This document shows positions 1 to 10,794 of a DNA stretch of 64,000 bases, one piece after another (the first letter of the stretch is position 1; the number at the start of each line of letters is the position of its first letter). This stretch comes from Epiperipatus broadwayi (taxonomy: Eukaryota; Onychophora; Udeonychophora; Euonychophora; Peripatidae), in contig JAQFVV010006293.1 in assembly GCA_028023455.1 (NCBI GenBank), positions 2,181,844 through 2,245,843 of the forward strand, given 5' to 3'. Both the position numbers and the translations under genes were made by a program. The notes under the pieces were generated by a model that saw only the letters and a list, made by a program, of their open reading frames with translations, was not told where the DNA came from and did no database searches.

Positions 1-1140
1 TATATATTCTTATAATTAAATGGAAAAATTAGATATAGTTGCCTCCATCTGAATATTTTTTTTGCTAGCCCCATATAGATTTTAATAACCACTTGATATT
101 TTTTAGAACAACTTTTAAATTCCAGTTACCAAAAAGTTTTTAAATACAAAATTTCTGTTTATAAAACCTTTTTGATCATGATTTTCAAACAATATCTAAA
201 GTATGCCTACTGTTACTTCCAGAAAAACAAGATTTTATATGCTGTGACTCATGCATGAAGAAATGGAATGGTTTAATGTGATGAGCAATATATGATTATA
301 GGAAGTACAAGATTAGGGTAAGAAATAAGTGAGTTGTAAGATAACTGTATGGAAATAATAAAGAAAAGAATGTGTAATTGAAAAATCTTATATGATAAAT
401 AAGAAAAGATTTTTATTCAATTATATACTTATGCAAAATACATCTTAAAATCAGCATTAAGAGAGCTTAGAGAATCACTCATAATTTAGTAGCAAATTAA
501 CACCTGAGTGAATAAAAAAGAAATTCAAGAAATAAATCAATTGAAGAAGAATATTAGGAAAATTTATTGGATACAAAATATAAATTTCAATAGTTGATGG
601 TTAAATGATAATTTTAAGTAATAGATGGGAAATTTTTTTAATGAAAAAATTAAAGGATATTTTGGTACAGTCAGTAAATTATGTAACAAATAAAAGAGCA
701 AAAAAAAAAGTGAAGGTCAATTATAAGATAATCAGTATAATAAAAGACAAAACAAAATTGAAGGTATAAGTGGGGAAGAAATAACTTAAATATAACACTG
801 TAGATTGTTTTTCAATGATTCCAATTTTATTATAGAAAGGGATTAACATACTAACTATAAATTATTGGATAATTAGTTTAATTGCTTATACATCTAAAAC
901 GTTGTGACTCTTGATTATATGGATTTCTATTAGGTTAAGTATGTTTTTATCAAAAGAAACCAAAATAACAGAAGAAGATTAAAAGATTAAAAAAATTAAT
1001 GGTTTGTTTCATTTATCAGAAAAAATATTATTTTATTGGATATTTTGAAAATTAAAAATATACATTAAAAAGGAAGAAGTCTGATAATAAAAAAAATGAA
1101 TTAGAAAGATTTTTAAGATTGGAATATTTTATGGTAGGTA
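1..1140. other. AT-rich DNA without a recognised gene
   Basis: I see no gene, RNA or complete repeat here. From about 300 to 1130 the plus strand is purine-rich, with many AAGAAA and AAATTA runs. That composition would fit a very old sense-strand LINE fragment, but I could not read any reverse-transcriptase or endonuclease motif in it. Confidence 0.5.
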
Positions 1141-1160
1141 GGTAGGCAAACACGGGCGGG

Positions 1161-1210
1161 TGGATGTATGACAGACAGACAGATAGATAGATAGATAGAT
1201 AGATGGATAG
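1161..1210. repeat. GACA/GATA microsatellite
   Basis: A run of GACA repeats passes into GATA repeats. It is preceded by GGTAGGTAGG and a short GC-rich patch. This is an ordinary tetranucleotide microsatellite and likely length-polymorphic. Confidence 0.9.
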
Positions 1211-2060
1211 AAGTAGTTTAAAACCTGATAAAATATATCACAACTCTTATACATGATTTCAGCTTACTCAATGTTGTTGTTTCAGTTTGTTTGTTTTTTT
1301 TGTTTCACTACAGCTATCCCTCTTACTGTAAGCTTTAGTAATGTGGTAGATAGAAGTGCTTATAGTTGTTTAAAAACTAAAAACACCATAATGTATAGAA
1401 ACGAACTGGTTTCAATTCTATATGATTATACAGGCAAGTTGGCTTAAATTTGAAACATTTATGTTTTTTAAATTTAGCTGATAGCTTGATAGTGAAACAA
1501 GAATGTAAATATTGGCTGGCAGAAGAAAAGTGGATTAGATCCTAAAGATCTATATACTGGTCCAAGATTCAAAGCTCTTCAATGATGAAAGCTATAAGCT
1601 TGAAACTAATGGGGATATTGGATAGGATGGCACTGGATAGGAATTTATTATTTCTGCCTCTGTCAATTAGCTGATATAAAATAAAAAAAGAATCTACTGA
1701 TGTATAATTTTTAGTAATACAGACAGAAAAACTCTATGATGTTAGATGCTGCTAAAATGTATTGGCTTTTATTTTTAAAGCATCAAATTTAAAATATAGT
1801 TTGCTTGCTAAAAGGAATCAACCAAGTTTTGATGACTATTATATGGATCAATCTTTGTATAAAAAATTTATCTAATTAGTTTTATATTTAAATTTTGTTG
1901 TATTGTTTGTCATTTGAGGTAACATTTAAATTTTGAGTGGCAAACCAATACCAGGAAGTGATTATTGTATGGTAGAATTTATCAAATGTAAACTGGCGAT
2001 CCTTTTTTGATATATTTGTACTGAACAAAAAGCTTTAATTATTTCTGTTATTATAATTCA
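1211..2060. other. AT-rich DNA, nothing recognised
   Basis: No recognisable coding motif, RNA gene or repeat is visible. A 64-codon open frame at 1253-1447 has no family resemblance and sits in ordinary AT-rich sequence, so it is not called as a gene. Confidence 0.5.
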
Positions 2061-2073
2061 TAATATGGAATAT

Positions 2074-2480
2074 GTAAATAAGCATTTATTTTATATAGCG
2101 TATGTTTATAAATTGTGATACATTAAAGATCAGCCTTTAAAGCTATTGTGCATACACTTTTTACGAGTGTTAATACTAAATGAATACTTTAACTCCCAAC
2201 ACAAAATATAGTATTTAAGAAAGAATAAAATGAATCCACTTATTCTTTCCAACCATGGGCAAATCTTAAGTACTGGAAGTGAAAGCGTGAGGATAGACCA
2301 CTCACCTTAAATTACTGTTTACGATGTCTGAATGAATGACGTTGACAAAATTATCTAGAATTTACTAAACGTCATTCTCAAATGAAACTTAAACATATGT
2401 AAATAAGCATTTATTTTATATAGCGTATGTTTATAAATTGTAATACATTAAAGATCAGCCTTTCAAGCTATTGTGCATAC
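2074..2480 (-). repeat. Fold-back unit, inverted copy
   Basis: This is a reverse complement of the unit seen at 4664-5270. It starts GTAAATAAGCATTTATTT and contains CATTAAAGATCAGCC twice, near 2122 and 2446, because the copy runs one full unit plus the start of the next. It joins the following forward copy at a short GCATTT overlap near 2478, a microhomology-type junction. Confidence 0.8.
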
Positions 2481-2668
2481 GCATTTGGATTGGAAAGAAT
2501 AAGTGGATTCATTTTATTCTTTCTTAAATACTATATTTTGTGTTGGGAGTTAAAGTATTCATTTATTATTAACACTCATAAAAAGCATATGCACAATAGC
2601 TTGAAAGGCTGATCTTTAATGTATTACAATTTATAAACATACGCTATATAAAATAAATGCTTATTTAC
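2481..2668 (+). repeat. Fold-back unit, partial forward copy
   Basis: A forward partial copy runs from ATTTGGATTGGAAAGAATAA to CTTATTTACAT. It contains GCTTGAAAGGCTGATCTTTA, which is the reverse complement of sequence a few hundred bases upstream, so 2074-2668 alone is a long imperfect palindrome. The RTE insertion interrupts the unit at its right edge. Confidence 0.8.
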
Positions 2669-4608
2669 ATTCTAATGAATTTAAATTAGAACTTACAAAT
2701 AGGTTTCAAGTGTTAGGAGATTTTGAACATGATTCAGATTTGAATGAAATTAATATGAAAATAGCTGATACACTTTTAAAAACTGCAACAAACATAGCTG
2801 GTAGAAAAAAGCAGCAATTGACTAATAAAATTTCTACTGAGACTAGAGAATTTATGAAGAAAAGAAGGAATATGAAGATATACAAAAATGATGTATTAAA
2901 AAGAATTGAATATCTCGAATTTTGTAAAATGGTACGGAAAAGAGTTGAAAATGATATAAGAAAGTATAACTGTGAAATAGCAAGGAAAGCTGTAGAAGAA
3001 AATAAAAGTCTCAAAAATATTAAGCAACATTTTGGTATTGGTAGGAAATTTATATCTGCAATAAGAAAAAAAGATGGAATTATTACTAAAAAGAGAGATG
3101 ACATCATGAAATTGGTAGAAGATTTTTATCAAGAATTATATAGTAATAAAGAACAAGTACCTCCTATATCTATTACATCTTCCGAATTGCCCAGAATTTT
3201 AAATGAAGAAGTGAGACATGCAATTAAGTGTATGAAGAAAGGAAAGGCTCCAGGAAGTGATGGAATTATAATTGATATATTAAAAGAAGCAGATGAAGAA
3301 ATAGAAACAATTTTAGCAAAGTTATATACCAAATGTCTAAATGATAAAGATGTACCGGAAGATTGGAAGAATGCAGTAATAATATTAATATTTAAAAAAG
3401 GTGATAAAGAAGATATTAGAAATTACAGACCTATCAGCCTTTTATCAGTTTTATATAAAATTTTTACCAAGATAATTACAACTCGTCTACAGAGAACTTT
3501 GGATTTCCACCAACCAAGAGAACAAGCTGGATTTAAAAGTGGTTTTAGTACAATAGATCATATCCAGGTATTGAGAGAAGTCATAGAAAGGACAAATGAA
3601 TATGAGTTGTCATTATGTTTTGGATTTGTAGATTATGAAAAGGCATTCGATTCTATACACATTTCTTCAGTGATTAAAGCATTGGATCATCAAGGTATAG
3701 ATCCAGGATATTGTCATATTTTAAAGAATATTTATAAAAATGCAACAGCAACAATTAGATTACATAATGATACTGGAAAAATCAACATTGAGAAAGGTGT
3801 AAGACAAGGTGACACCATATCTCCAAAACTCTTTACAGCAGTGCTGCAAGAAGTATTTTGTGGATTAAAATGGGAAACTAAAGGAGTGAAAGTAAATGGA
3901 GAGTATTTAAGTCATTTAGATTTCGCAGATGATGTAGTTGTTTTTGCAAATAATGCTTCAGAGCTGCAGGAAATGTTGCAGGAGTTAGCAGATGAAAGTA
4001 GAAAAGTAGGACTAAAGATAAATGTTAAAAAGACTAAAGTAATGTTTAATCGATTTGCTCAAAATATGAAAATAAAGATTGATTATGAAGAATTAGAAGA
4101 AGTTAACAGTTACAAATACCTTGGTCAGATTATTAATACAGATGGAAACATAATGGAGGAAATTAATCATAGAATTAAACTTGGTTGGAGTGCTTTTGGT
4201 AGAAATAACTTGATACTAAAAGGAAATATGCCTATGTGTTTGAAAAGGATGGTTTTTAACAAATGTGTTTTACCAGTTCTTACTTATGGATCTGAGACTG
4301 GGACACTTAATAGAAGAGCAATACAGAGACTTCAGACCACTCAAAGGAGTATGGAGAGATGTATGTTGGGAGTAACAAGAAGAGATCGAAACCGCAATGT
4401 ATGGGTAAGACAACAAACAGGTGTTACTGACCTTATTGAAAAAATTAAAAGATTGAAATGGAGTTGGGCTGGACATATTGCTAGAAGAGATGATAATAGA
4501 TGGACAACTGAAATTTTAAACTGGATTCCAAGAGATTGTAAAAGACCCAGAAAGAGGCCACATGTGAGATGGATGGGTGAAATAAGAAAATCGGAGAAGA
4601 TGGATTAA
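2668..4608 (+). pseudogene. RTE polyprotein, 3' half with reverse transcriptase, truncated
   Basis: The frame is uninterrupted for over 630 codons but has no proper start, because the 5' part of the gene is missing; the first start-like codon, GTG at 2710, is internal. Reverse-transcriptase blocks are visible in order: NYRPISLLSVLYK, FVDYEKAFD (motif A), VRQGDTISPKLF (motif B), LDFADDVVVFA (motif C with both catalytic Asp), KTKVMFN and YLGQIINTDG, followed by the RTE-type C-terminal region (MLGVTRRDR, WAGHIARR). A deletion of about 36 bases near 4590, relative to copy B, shifts the frame, so the last ~35 residues are replaced by a short tail ending in SEKMD. A Trp seen in copy B (SETWTL) is Gly here (SETGTL). 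The catalytic core looks intact, but the protein would lack the endonuclease and the normal C terminus. Confidence 0.92.
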
Positions 4609-4656
4609 ACTTGGAGAGACCTTCATCCTGCAGTGGATTGATAATGGTTGATCATG
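2668..4656 (+). mobile_element. RTE-clade LINE, 5'-truncated copy A
   Basis: This copy is closely similar to the full-length element at 14434-17726 but starts in the middle of the ORF, just after the endonuclease domain. It ends at the same 3' sequence (CCTGCAGTGGATTGATAATG, then a short GAT-rich tail). Compared with an uninterrupted fold-back unit at 4960-5000, it replaces about eight bases of target and shows no target-site duplication. The 5' truncation and the loss of target bases suggest irregular target-primed reverse transcription. High similarity to the second copy implies a recent insertion. Confidence 0.9.
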
Positions 4657-4663
4657 ATGATGA

Positions 4664-4983
4664 AGTTCCATTTGAGAATGATGTTTAGTAAATTCTAGAT
4701 AATTTCGTCAACAGTAATTTAAAGTGAGTGGTCTATCTTCACTCTTTCACCTCCAGTACTTAAGATTTGCCCATATATAAGCATTTGGGTTGGAAAGAAT
4801 AAGTGGATTCATTTTATTCTTTCTTAAATACTATATTTTGTGTTGGGAGTTAAGGTATTCATTTATTTTTAACACTCGTAAAAAAAAAAAAAAGCGTATG
4901 CACAATAGCTTGAAAGGCTGATCTTTAATGTATTACAATTTATAAACATAAGCTATATAAAATAAATGCTTATTTACATATGT
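4664..4983 (+). repeat. Fold-back unit, forward copy
   Basis: A near-complete forward unit runs from TTCCATTTGAGAATGATG to CTTATTTACATATG. It has a run of about 14 A near 4870 not present in the other copies, and lacks some 27 bases present in the next copy after GATAATTTC. Within the unit, AGCGTATG and CATACGCT form a small inverted repeat about 60 bases apart. Confidence 0.8.
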
Positions 4984-5270
4984 TTAAGTTTCATTTGAGA
5001 ATGATGTTTAGTAAATTCTAGATAATTTCACCGACGTCATTCGTCATTCATTCCGACATCGTAAACAGTAATTTAAAGTGAGTGGTCTATCCTCACACTT
5101 TCACTTCCAGTACTTAAGATTTGCCTATATATAAGCATTTGGGTTGGAAAGAATAAGTGGATTCATTTTATTTTTTCTTAAATACTGTATTTTGTGTTGG
5201 GAGTTAAAATATTCATGTATTATTAACACTCCTAAAAAGCGTATGCACAATAGCTTGAAAGGCTGATCTT
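4984..5270 (+). repeat. Fold-back unit, second forward copy, right-truncated
   Basis: This copy follows head to tail on the preceding one, so the unit can form tandem arrays. It ends at GGCTGATCTT, directly before the right-hand TAATATGGAATAT, and lacks the last ~75 bases of the complete unit. Confidence 0.8.
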
Positions 5271-5283
5271 TAATATGGAATAT

Positions 5284-6200
5284 ATTTTTGTACAGTTGGT
5301 AATTTTATTTTGTTTACAGTCACATGTTTAGTAGTATTTACTTATGCTTATAACAACGTTTTGATTTTACGATTAATGCCCATGATTAATAATTGAAGTC
5401 ATAAATAACAAATTTGCCATACGTATATTTTAATTATTATTTTTTTAGCAAGTGGCGTTACTTGTCAGTAATCTGATGCAGATATCATTTACTTGTAAAT
5501 TTTTATCAAATTTTTGGTGCTAATTTAAGTCTTCAATGCTTTTTTTTTTTTTAAATTTCAAGCAAACGTGTAATTTAATATTGGAAAAAATAATGACTTT
5601 TAAAAAAGTAAAAAAAAATTGCCTCTATTCTGCTTTTTTTTTTAAAGTTATTTATTATAGAAAATTACGGGAGTTGTAGAAAGGAAGTAGCAGCAAATTT
5701 AGAACAGTGAAATGACAAGTCAATAGGAGCACAGAAAGAGGTAGTGAAGAAGTAGAAGTCAGATCATTAATTAGCCTAATTATCTGATGGGAATAGAGAT
5801 ATAATAAAGGATATATTGAGATATTCCATCTAAATATGAATGCAGTATTCCCTAGATTAAGAGAGGGGAATCTTTTTACTCTCAAGAACTGTTTGAATAT
5901 TTATTACAGCATTTGTGGGTAATACAAAATTATCATCTTAAAAATTAGCCTGATCTATTGGTCATCCTAATGTGATGGCTGAAACTCCTTCTCTTTGGTG
6001 AGGCATGTGATGTTAATTAGTACCGATATGTTGCTACTTGTAGCTGCTTTTTCAGATTTGTGTCTGTCAACTTAGAGCAGAATTGACTCTTTGTGATTCT
6101 AAAAAAAATTACTCACAACAATTAAGTTTTTCTAAATACAGATTAATATTTCAATGCTTTCTTTCTCAATATAGGAAATTCATCATGTCTTATGTGACAC
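5284..6200. other. AT-rich DNA, nothing recognised
   Basis: No gene or repeat family is recognised. Long T and A homopolymers occur near 5540, 5610 and 5635. A 76-codon minus-strand frame at 5655-5885 shows no domain-like pattern. Confidence 0.5.
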
Positions 6201-6640
6201 ACTTAAGTAGTGTTGTCAACAACAAGATTATTTTTTGTTTTTATCAATGATAAAATTATTTTGTTTTTTTAGTTACTATTTATAGAAGGTCACATCACTT
6301 AAGATTTAAGTAAATATCCAGTGTGTATTACCAGAGCTGCTTTTATTTTGCTTTGTAGTCACTCTTTGTGTGATGTTAGATAATTTAAATTTTAATAGAT
6401 ATCCAGTGTGTCTAGTTGACAAGATTAGTTGATTTATCTAGATAGTTGTGATGAAGAGATTATTTTACTTTGAAGTTGCCATTTAAAGAATGTCACACCA
6501 CTTAAGATTTAACTATTCACAGCATATTGCCAGAGATGAAATTATTTTACTTTTTAAGATGTTATCATAACTCAAGTTTTAATAGCTATCCAGTGTGTAT
6601 AGCCAGTAACAATAATATTTTACTTTGATGGCTGTTCTAA
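6200..6640 (+). repeat. Degenerate short tandem repeat
   Basis: Imperfect copies of one block recur. TATCCAGTGTGT appears near 6315, 6400 and 6588; CACTTAAGATTTAA appears near 6297 and 6499; ATTATTTTACTTT appears near 6462, 6541 and 6616. Spacing is irregular (roughly 85 to 200 bases), as expected for an old tandem repeat with internal deletions. No coding potential is evident. Confidence 0.6.
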
Positions 6641-8089
6641 TCCAGCATTCTGAATTTAGAACTTATTCCACATTTACATCATTAACTTTTAATGTTTTTT
6701 CTGTGTCCTGCATCACATAATATACATTTTTGTTGCTGTAAAAAAAAGGCTACTGGATTTATTGAATTGCAAGTCCTGCCTCCAGTTGTCTTGGTGGGCT
6801 GGACAAAATCACATTGCATGTTGTATAAGGCCCTAGAGACAGATGATCCCCACTCCTGCTCTAGAACATTGAAGATAGATTTTACAAAATAAGAATTTGT
6901 AGAGAAAGAAATAATTTTAAACTTTAAAAAGATTATTTAAGAACACAATCTCATGTAATGATAATTTATAACAAATTTCTAATGAAGTAATTGATCTTAA
7001 ATAATAGCTTTTAGGAGGGGAAAGTTTGTAAAAAATTATGCTTAACAAGTAAATGCATTTACATAGAATATTTGGAGTTCAGCATTTAATGATGAACAAA
7101 TAAAAATCAGAATAGTTATGCTAATTAATAAAACTGAAGATGATGATGGTTATATTTAAAAGAAAAATTAAAATGTAGAATACTGTTACCAACCAAGTTG
7201 TAAAATAAATTAGGATGAGCACTTATACAAAAAAGAATTTTGTCAGAACCCAGAATTGTATTAGAATTAATTTGAAAAATATTAAACAAAATTAACATCC
7301 ATCCTAGTGTTATTGCATTCATTTAAAAAAAGCTAGATAATTATTTGCAAAATAAATCATATAAAGGAAGTCACTGTTAGACATCAATTTCTGTAATGAT
7401 ATTTAATTATTTAGTGAACAAATCACCTCACCAGTGTTTAAAATATCCACTATTGCAAGTATTTTTCAAAATTTCTTGACTAAATTAAATAAATTTAAAA
7501 AACATCAACAGATTTATCATCATGAAATCTAAATTATTTACTATCTATAAGATTTGATTTTTCAAAATTAAAAAAAAATCAAAGATCTAAATTTTTTTAG
7601 AATTTTATGAAAGGAGATCCAAAATGAATAGATTTGCATTTAGAATTGGGGGGGGTTCTATGTAAAATGTCATCTTTGAAATGAGAAAAGCTGAAATTCT
7701 TCAACCTGATTTCTAAGCAGGGGATAACTATTTTAGATATTAATATTGGAAATAATGATTAATTCTCTGATGATCAAATCACTTTTGTCACCTCAGGAAT
7801 AGCACCTTTTTTTAGTTTTCATATTTCAATGCAAGAAATATTTAAAAATCTAAATGAATCTTACAAACTTTATTGAAATTTATTAGATTATGGCTTAAAT
7901 GAATATCAATCCTGTTAATATAATTCTTAGCATCTGTTTTCATTTCATGCATATATTGTAACCAAAAGGTTAGTCATTTCATTAGTAAATCGACTCATGT
8001 TGAGAAGCCAGAAAACTATGACTGAAATGTCCTACCCTGGATAGTAACAGACTAAAATTAAATGATACATTATCAAGCTGTTACTACAT
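6641..8089. other. AT-rich DNA, nothing recognised
   Basis: A slightly more complex patch at 6760-6880 lies in a 66-codon plus-strand frame, but it resembles no protein I know and has no clear splice context. A run of seven G lies near 7650. The rest is plain AT-rich sequence. Confidence 0.45.
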
Positions 8090-10757
8090 AATCCGATCAT
8101 GACCAGGGTGCACCACGAAGACCTATCTCAGCATTAAATGAAGGTACATAAATTTCCTAAAATAAATTATATGACTCTTTAATTATCTTAAAGAATGGAT
8201 TTCAAAACTACACTCCTGAATCTTAATTTATGATTTATAGCTATTCTCTTCAATGGTTATATTTTAAAAACTACACTCAGAACTTTAATTTATGATTTTA
8301 TTTACTCAAGACTTCATGGCTGACCATGAACAACAAGATGGTATATAATCTCTAAAACTACTAAAGATTATATGGTAAATATGAGCCATTTGTCAAGATA
8401 GCAATAATAATAATCAGCTTCATAATATGACTGGCTGTAATTCAGATACACTCAGGTTTTAATTACAGAAATGCTTTATAGACACATGCTTTGCAGTACA
8501 AGGTAAGAAGCATGAGCTTTAAGTTCTTTCTTCATTAACTTGAATGTCAAATTAGAGCAATGAGACTCTTTATTATAATAGAAAAAGCATTTGTTATAAT
8601 ATTAAAAAGAAAATAAGTTCATTTGTTATACTGGTTAGAAGATTTATTTATTCATTTCGATATAAATATTAGATTCTGGATTCTGTTCCAGAATTAACAA
8701 GCAAAGCAGAGGTAATGTAGAAAGTAAATGGGATTTTATTATATTCTGCACATCAGAAATTGCCCAATAAATAAAAGTATTAAGATATTTTCTGTATTTC
8801 ACTAACCTTGCATACATCATCAGGAACAATGTATGCTCTAATATTTATGACCTATTTACTATGTTGGATTATCTGGCTTTATTTGTGACAAATACCAACA
8901 GCACAGATAAATTAAATTATGGTTCAATAAACATTAGAATAATAAATAATTGGTTAATGCAATATTAATAAAGTTAAATAAATAAAAATAAATTACATAA
9001 AATAACATCACTTGTAATTGTTTCTACATAACTAATGTACATTAATTAGATAAATAATACAATCTAAGATTTTATTATTAGTAGGTTTAATTTAAACCAT
9101 ATAGAGACAATAAATAGATTCGAATACCCAGTTAATGACATCTCCAATATGTCAAAACCAGAACTAATGCACCCATACTTCAAAATTATAATAATAATAA
9201 CAACAATTGGTATTAATAAACCTATGGAAATTGATCATAATGAAATAATAATTCAAAAGGGGAATTTGAACTTTAACTCAGAAGAAACATTATATAATTG
9301 ATCTATAATAAATTATGACAATAATTCACTTGAATGCCCTTTTATGGCTGATAACTGGACACATGATAAACATAAAGATGAGGTAAACGATGTAAGGATC
9401 ATAATGTATGGAGACTCTGCTCAAACATTTATATAACCAAGAGCAATAATATACCTGTGGATGTATTCATCCACACAAGAAATAATAAAGCAGTAAGTAC
9501 CCTGCGGGTTTTCTAACCATAAACAGAGCAAATGGCATAATTGCAGAATGTTCAACAGATTAACCATCAGTGCTGAAACAAACTTAAAGGATATACAAAA
9601 AATAATGGGAATGATTACTCTGCGGATTAACTACCAGCACATAATAATATGGAGAATATGATAAAATGGCAAACAATTATTTGGCAGACTAGACCATCAG
9701 CACAGAAAAAGTCACATAACATTAAAATAGTATTAACACTTACTTCACTAATAAATAGAAATAAATTACCTTCAATAATCGATCAGCTCAATTGGAAGAC
9801 ACACGCAGTCTGACAAACATGAATTAAGCTCAAAAGATGTAAGAAAACTATATAACAGGAAACAATTGAGATAATGGCTGAGCATAGATCAGATGGTGTG
9901 AAAAAAATATTTAATATTATAATATGAGGATAAGGACAGAACACTGGAAAGATATACAAGATTAGGCCATGTGGCGTTGATGCATGTTATAGATTTGTTG
10001 AATGAATCATTAAATCTTTATGCAAGTGCTGTTCCTAATCATTGACTCTTTAATCCCTATCGTATTTGGCAAGTATTTATTTTATATACAATAGATTATA
10101 TATATCATGAACCTTACACATGTATAAAGAATATAAATAAAACATAAAATACATATTCATTAAATTACTACACTGGATTCAAAGACATACTATCAGTCAA
10201 TAAATTAATAGCACATTTCTTAAACTTAATAACAAATATAATCTTAAAAGTTGATTGTATACTTGTTCATCTCTAATTATAAGGAATATTTATAAATTAG
10301 TTGATTTACGAGAAGTTCCTGTCTATCCAAGATATTTTAAGAGGTAGAATATGTATAATTTTAATCAAATTATCCTCAAAAGTTATGGAATTGTATGATT
10401 TTATTTTAGGCTTGACTCCAAAATTGAAATGTTTTACTACTTTTGATCTGTCAGTGTCTAAGATTAAGAATGGCTGCTTGAGCAAATAATTATCCCACAA
10501 GTGTTATAACAGCCAAAATAGTTTCCCAGTTATCTGTTATTTCTTTCCACAACTAGATGGTAATTTTAATAATAAAATATCTCACAATGTTGTTTCTAAT
10601 ATAAATTCAAAGTGGGATTATAATTAATTCTTTGTCATTCAAACACTGGCACAAAAAAATATTAAAATAGTAGTATTTCATTCCACACATATACAACACT
10701 ACTTTATGTGTTAAAGTCATGAGAGCAAATCTTTATCCAAAGTTAAATATAGTAATT
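8090..10757 (+). repeat. Tandem duplication, copy 1 (~2.7 kb)
   Basis: This segment is repeated immediately downstream. Matching landmarks are GACCAGGGTGCACCAC at 8101 versus GACCAGGGTACACCAC at 10808, and TGGCTGCTTGAGCAAATAAT at 10471 versus TGGCTGCTCCAGCAAATAAT at 13126. The offset falls from about 2707 to about 2655 because copy 2 lacks some 50 bases near 9560-9640. No ORF of note is present and the nature of the segment is unknown. It contains three imperfect short repeats of a GATTAACCATCAGTGC type between 9550 and 9710. Confidence 0.85.
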
Positions 10758-10794
10758 GGCATTATAGTTTTTTCCATATGATTTGATAGCATAT

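Larger units (their letters stand above)
2061..5283. mobile_element. Fold-back composite element carrying a truncated RTE LINE
   Basis: The segment is bounded by the same 13 bases, TAATATGGAATAT, at 2061-2073 and 5271-5283, which looks like a target-site duplication. Inside are an inverted copy of a ~320 bp unit (2074-2480), a partial forward copy (2481-2668), a 5'-truncated RTE LINE (2668-4656), then two forward copies (4664-4983 and 4984-5270). The two arms can therefore pair as a very large hairpin. The unit has no ORF and matches no family I know. Part of the apparent 13-bp repeat could overlap element sequence, so its exact length is uncertain. What is seen: the unit copies, their orientations and the direct repeat. 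Inferred: that the whole moved or formed as one insertion. Confidence 0.65.

Noticed and set aside
300-1130. Purine-rich block as a possible LINE remnant
   Set aside because: No RT or endonuclease motif could be read in any frame.
2427-2612. 61-codon plus-strand frame
   Set aside because: It lies across the inverted/forward junction of the fold-back units and is not kept in other copies.
2706-4476. Minus-strand open frames at 2706-3107, 2896-3132, 3129-3332 and 4270-4476
   Set aside because: They are antisense shadows of RTE copy A and reappear at the matching places in copy B.
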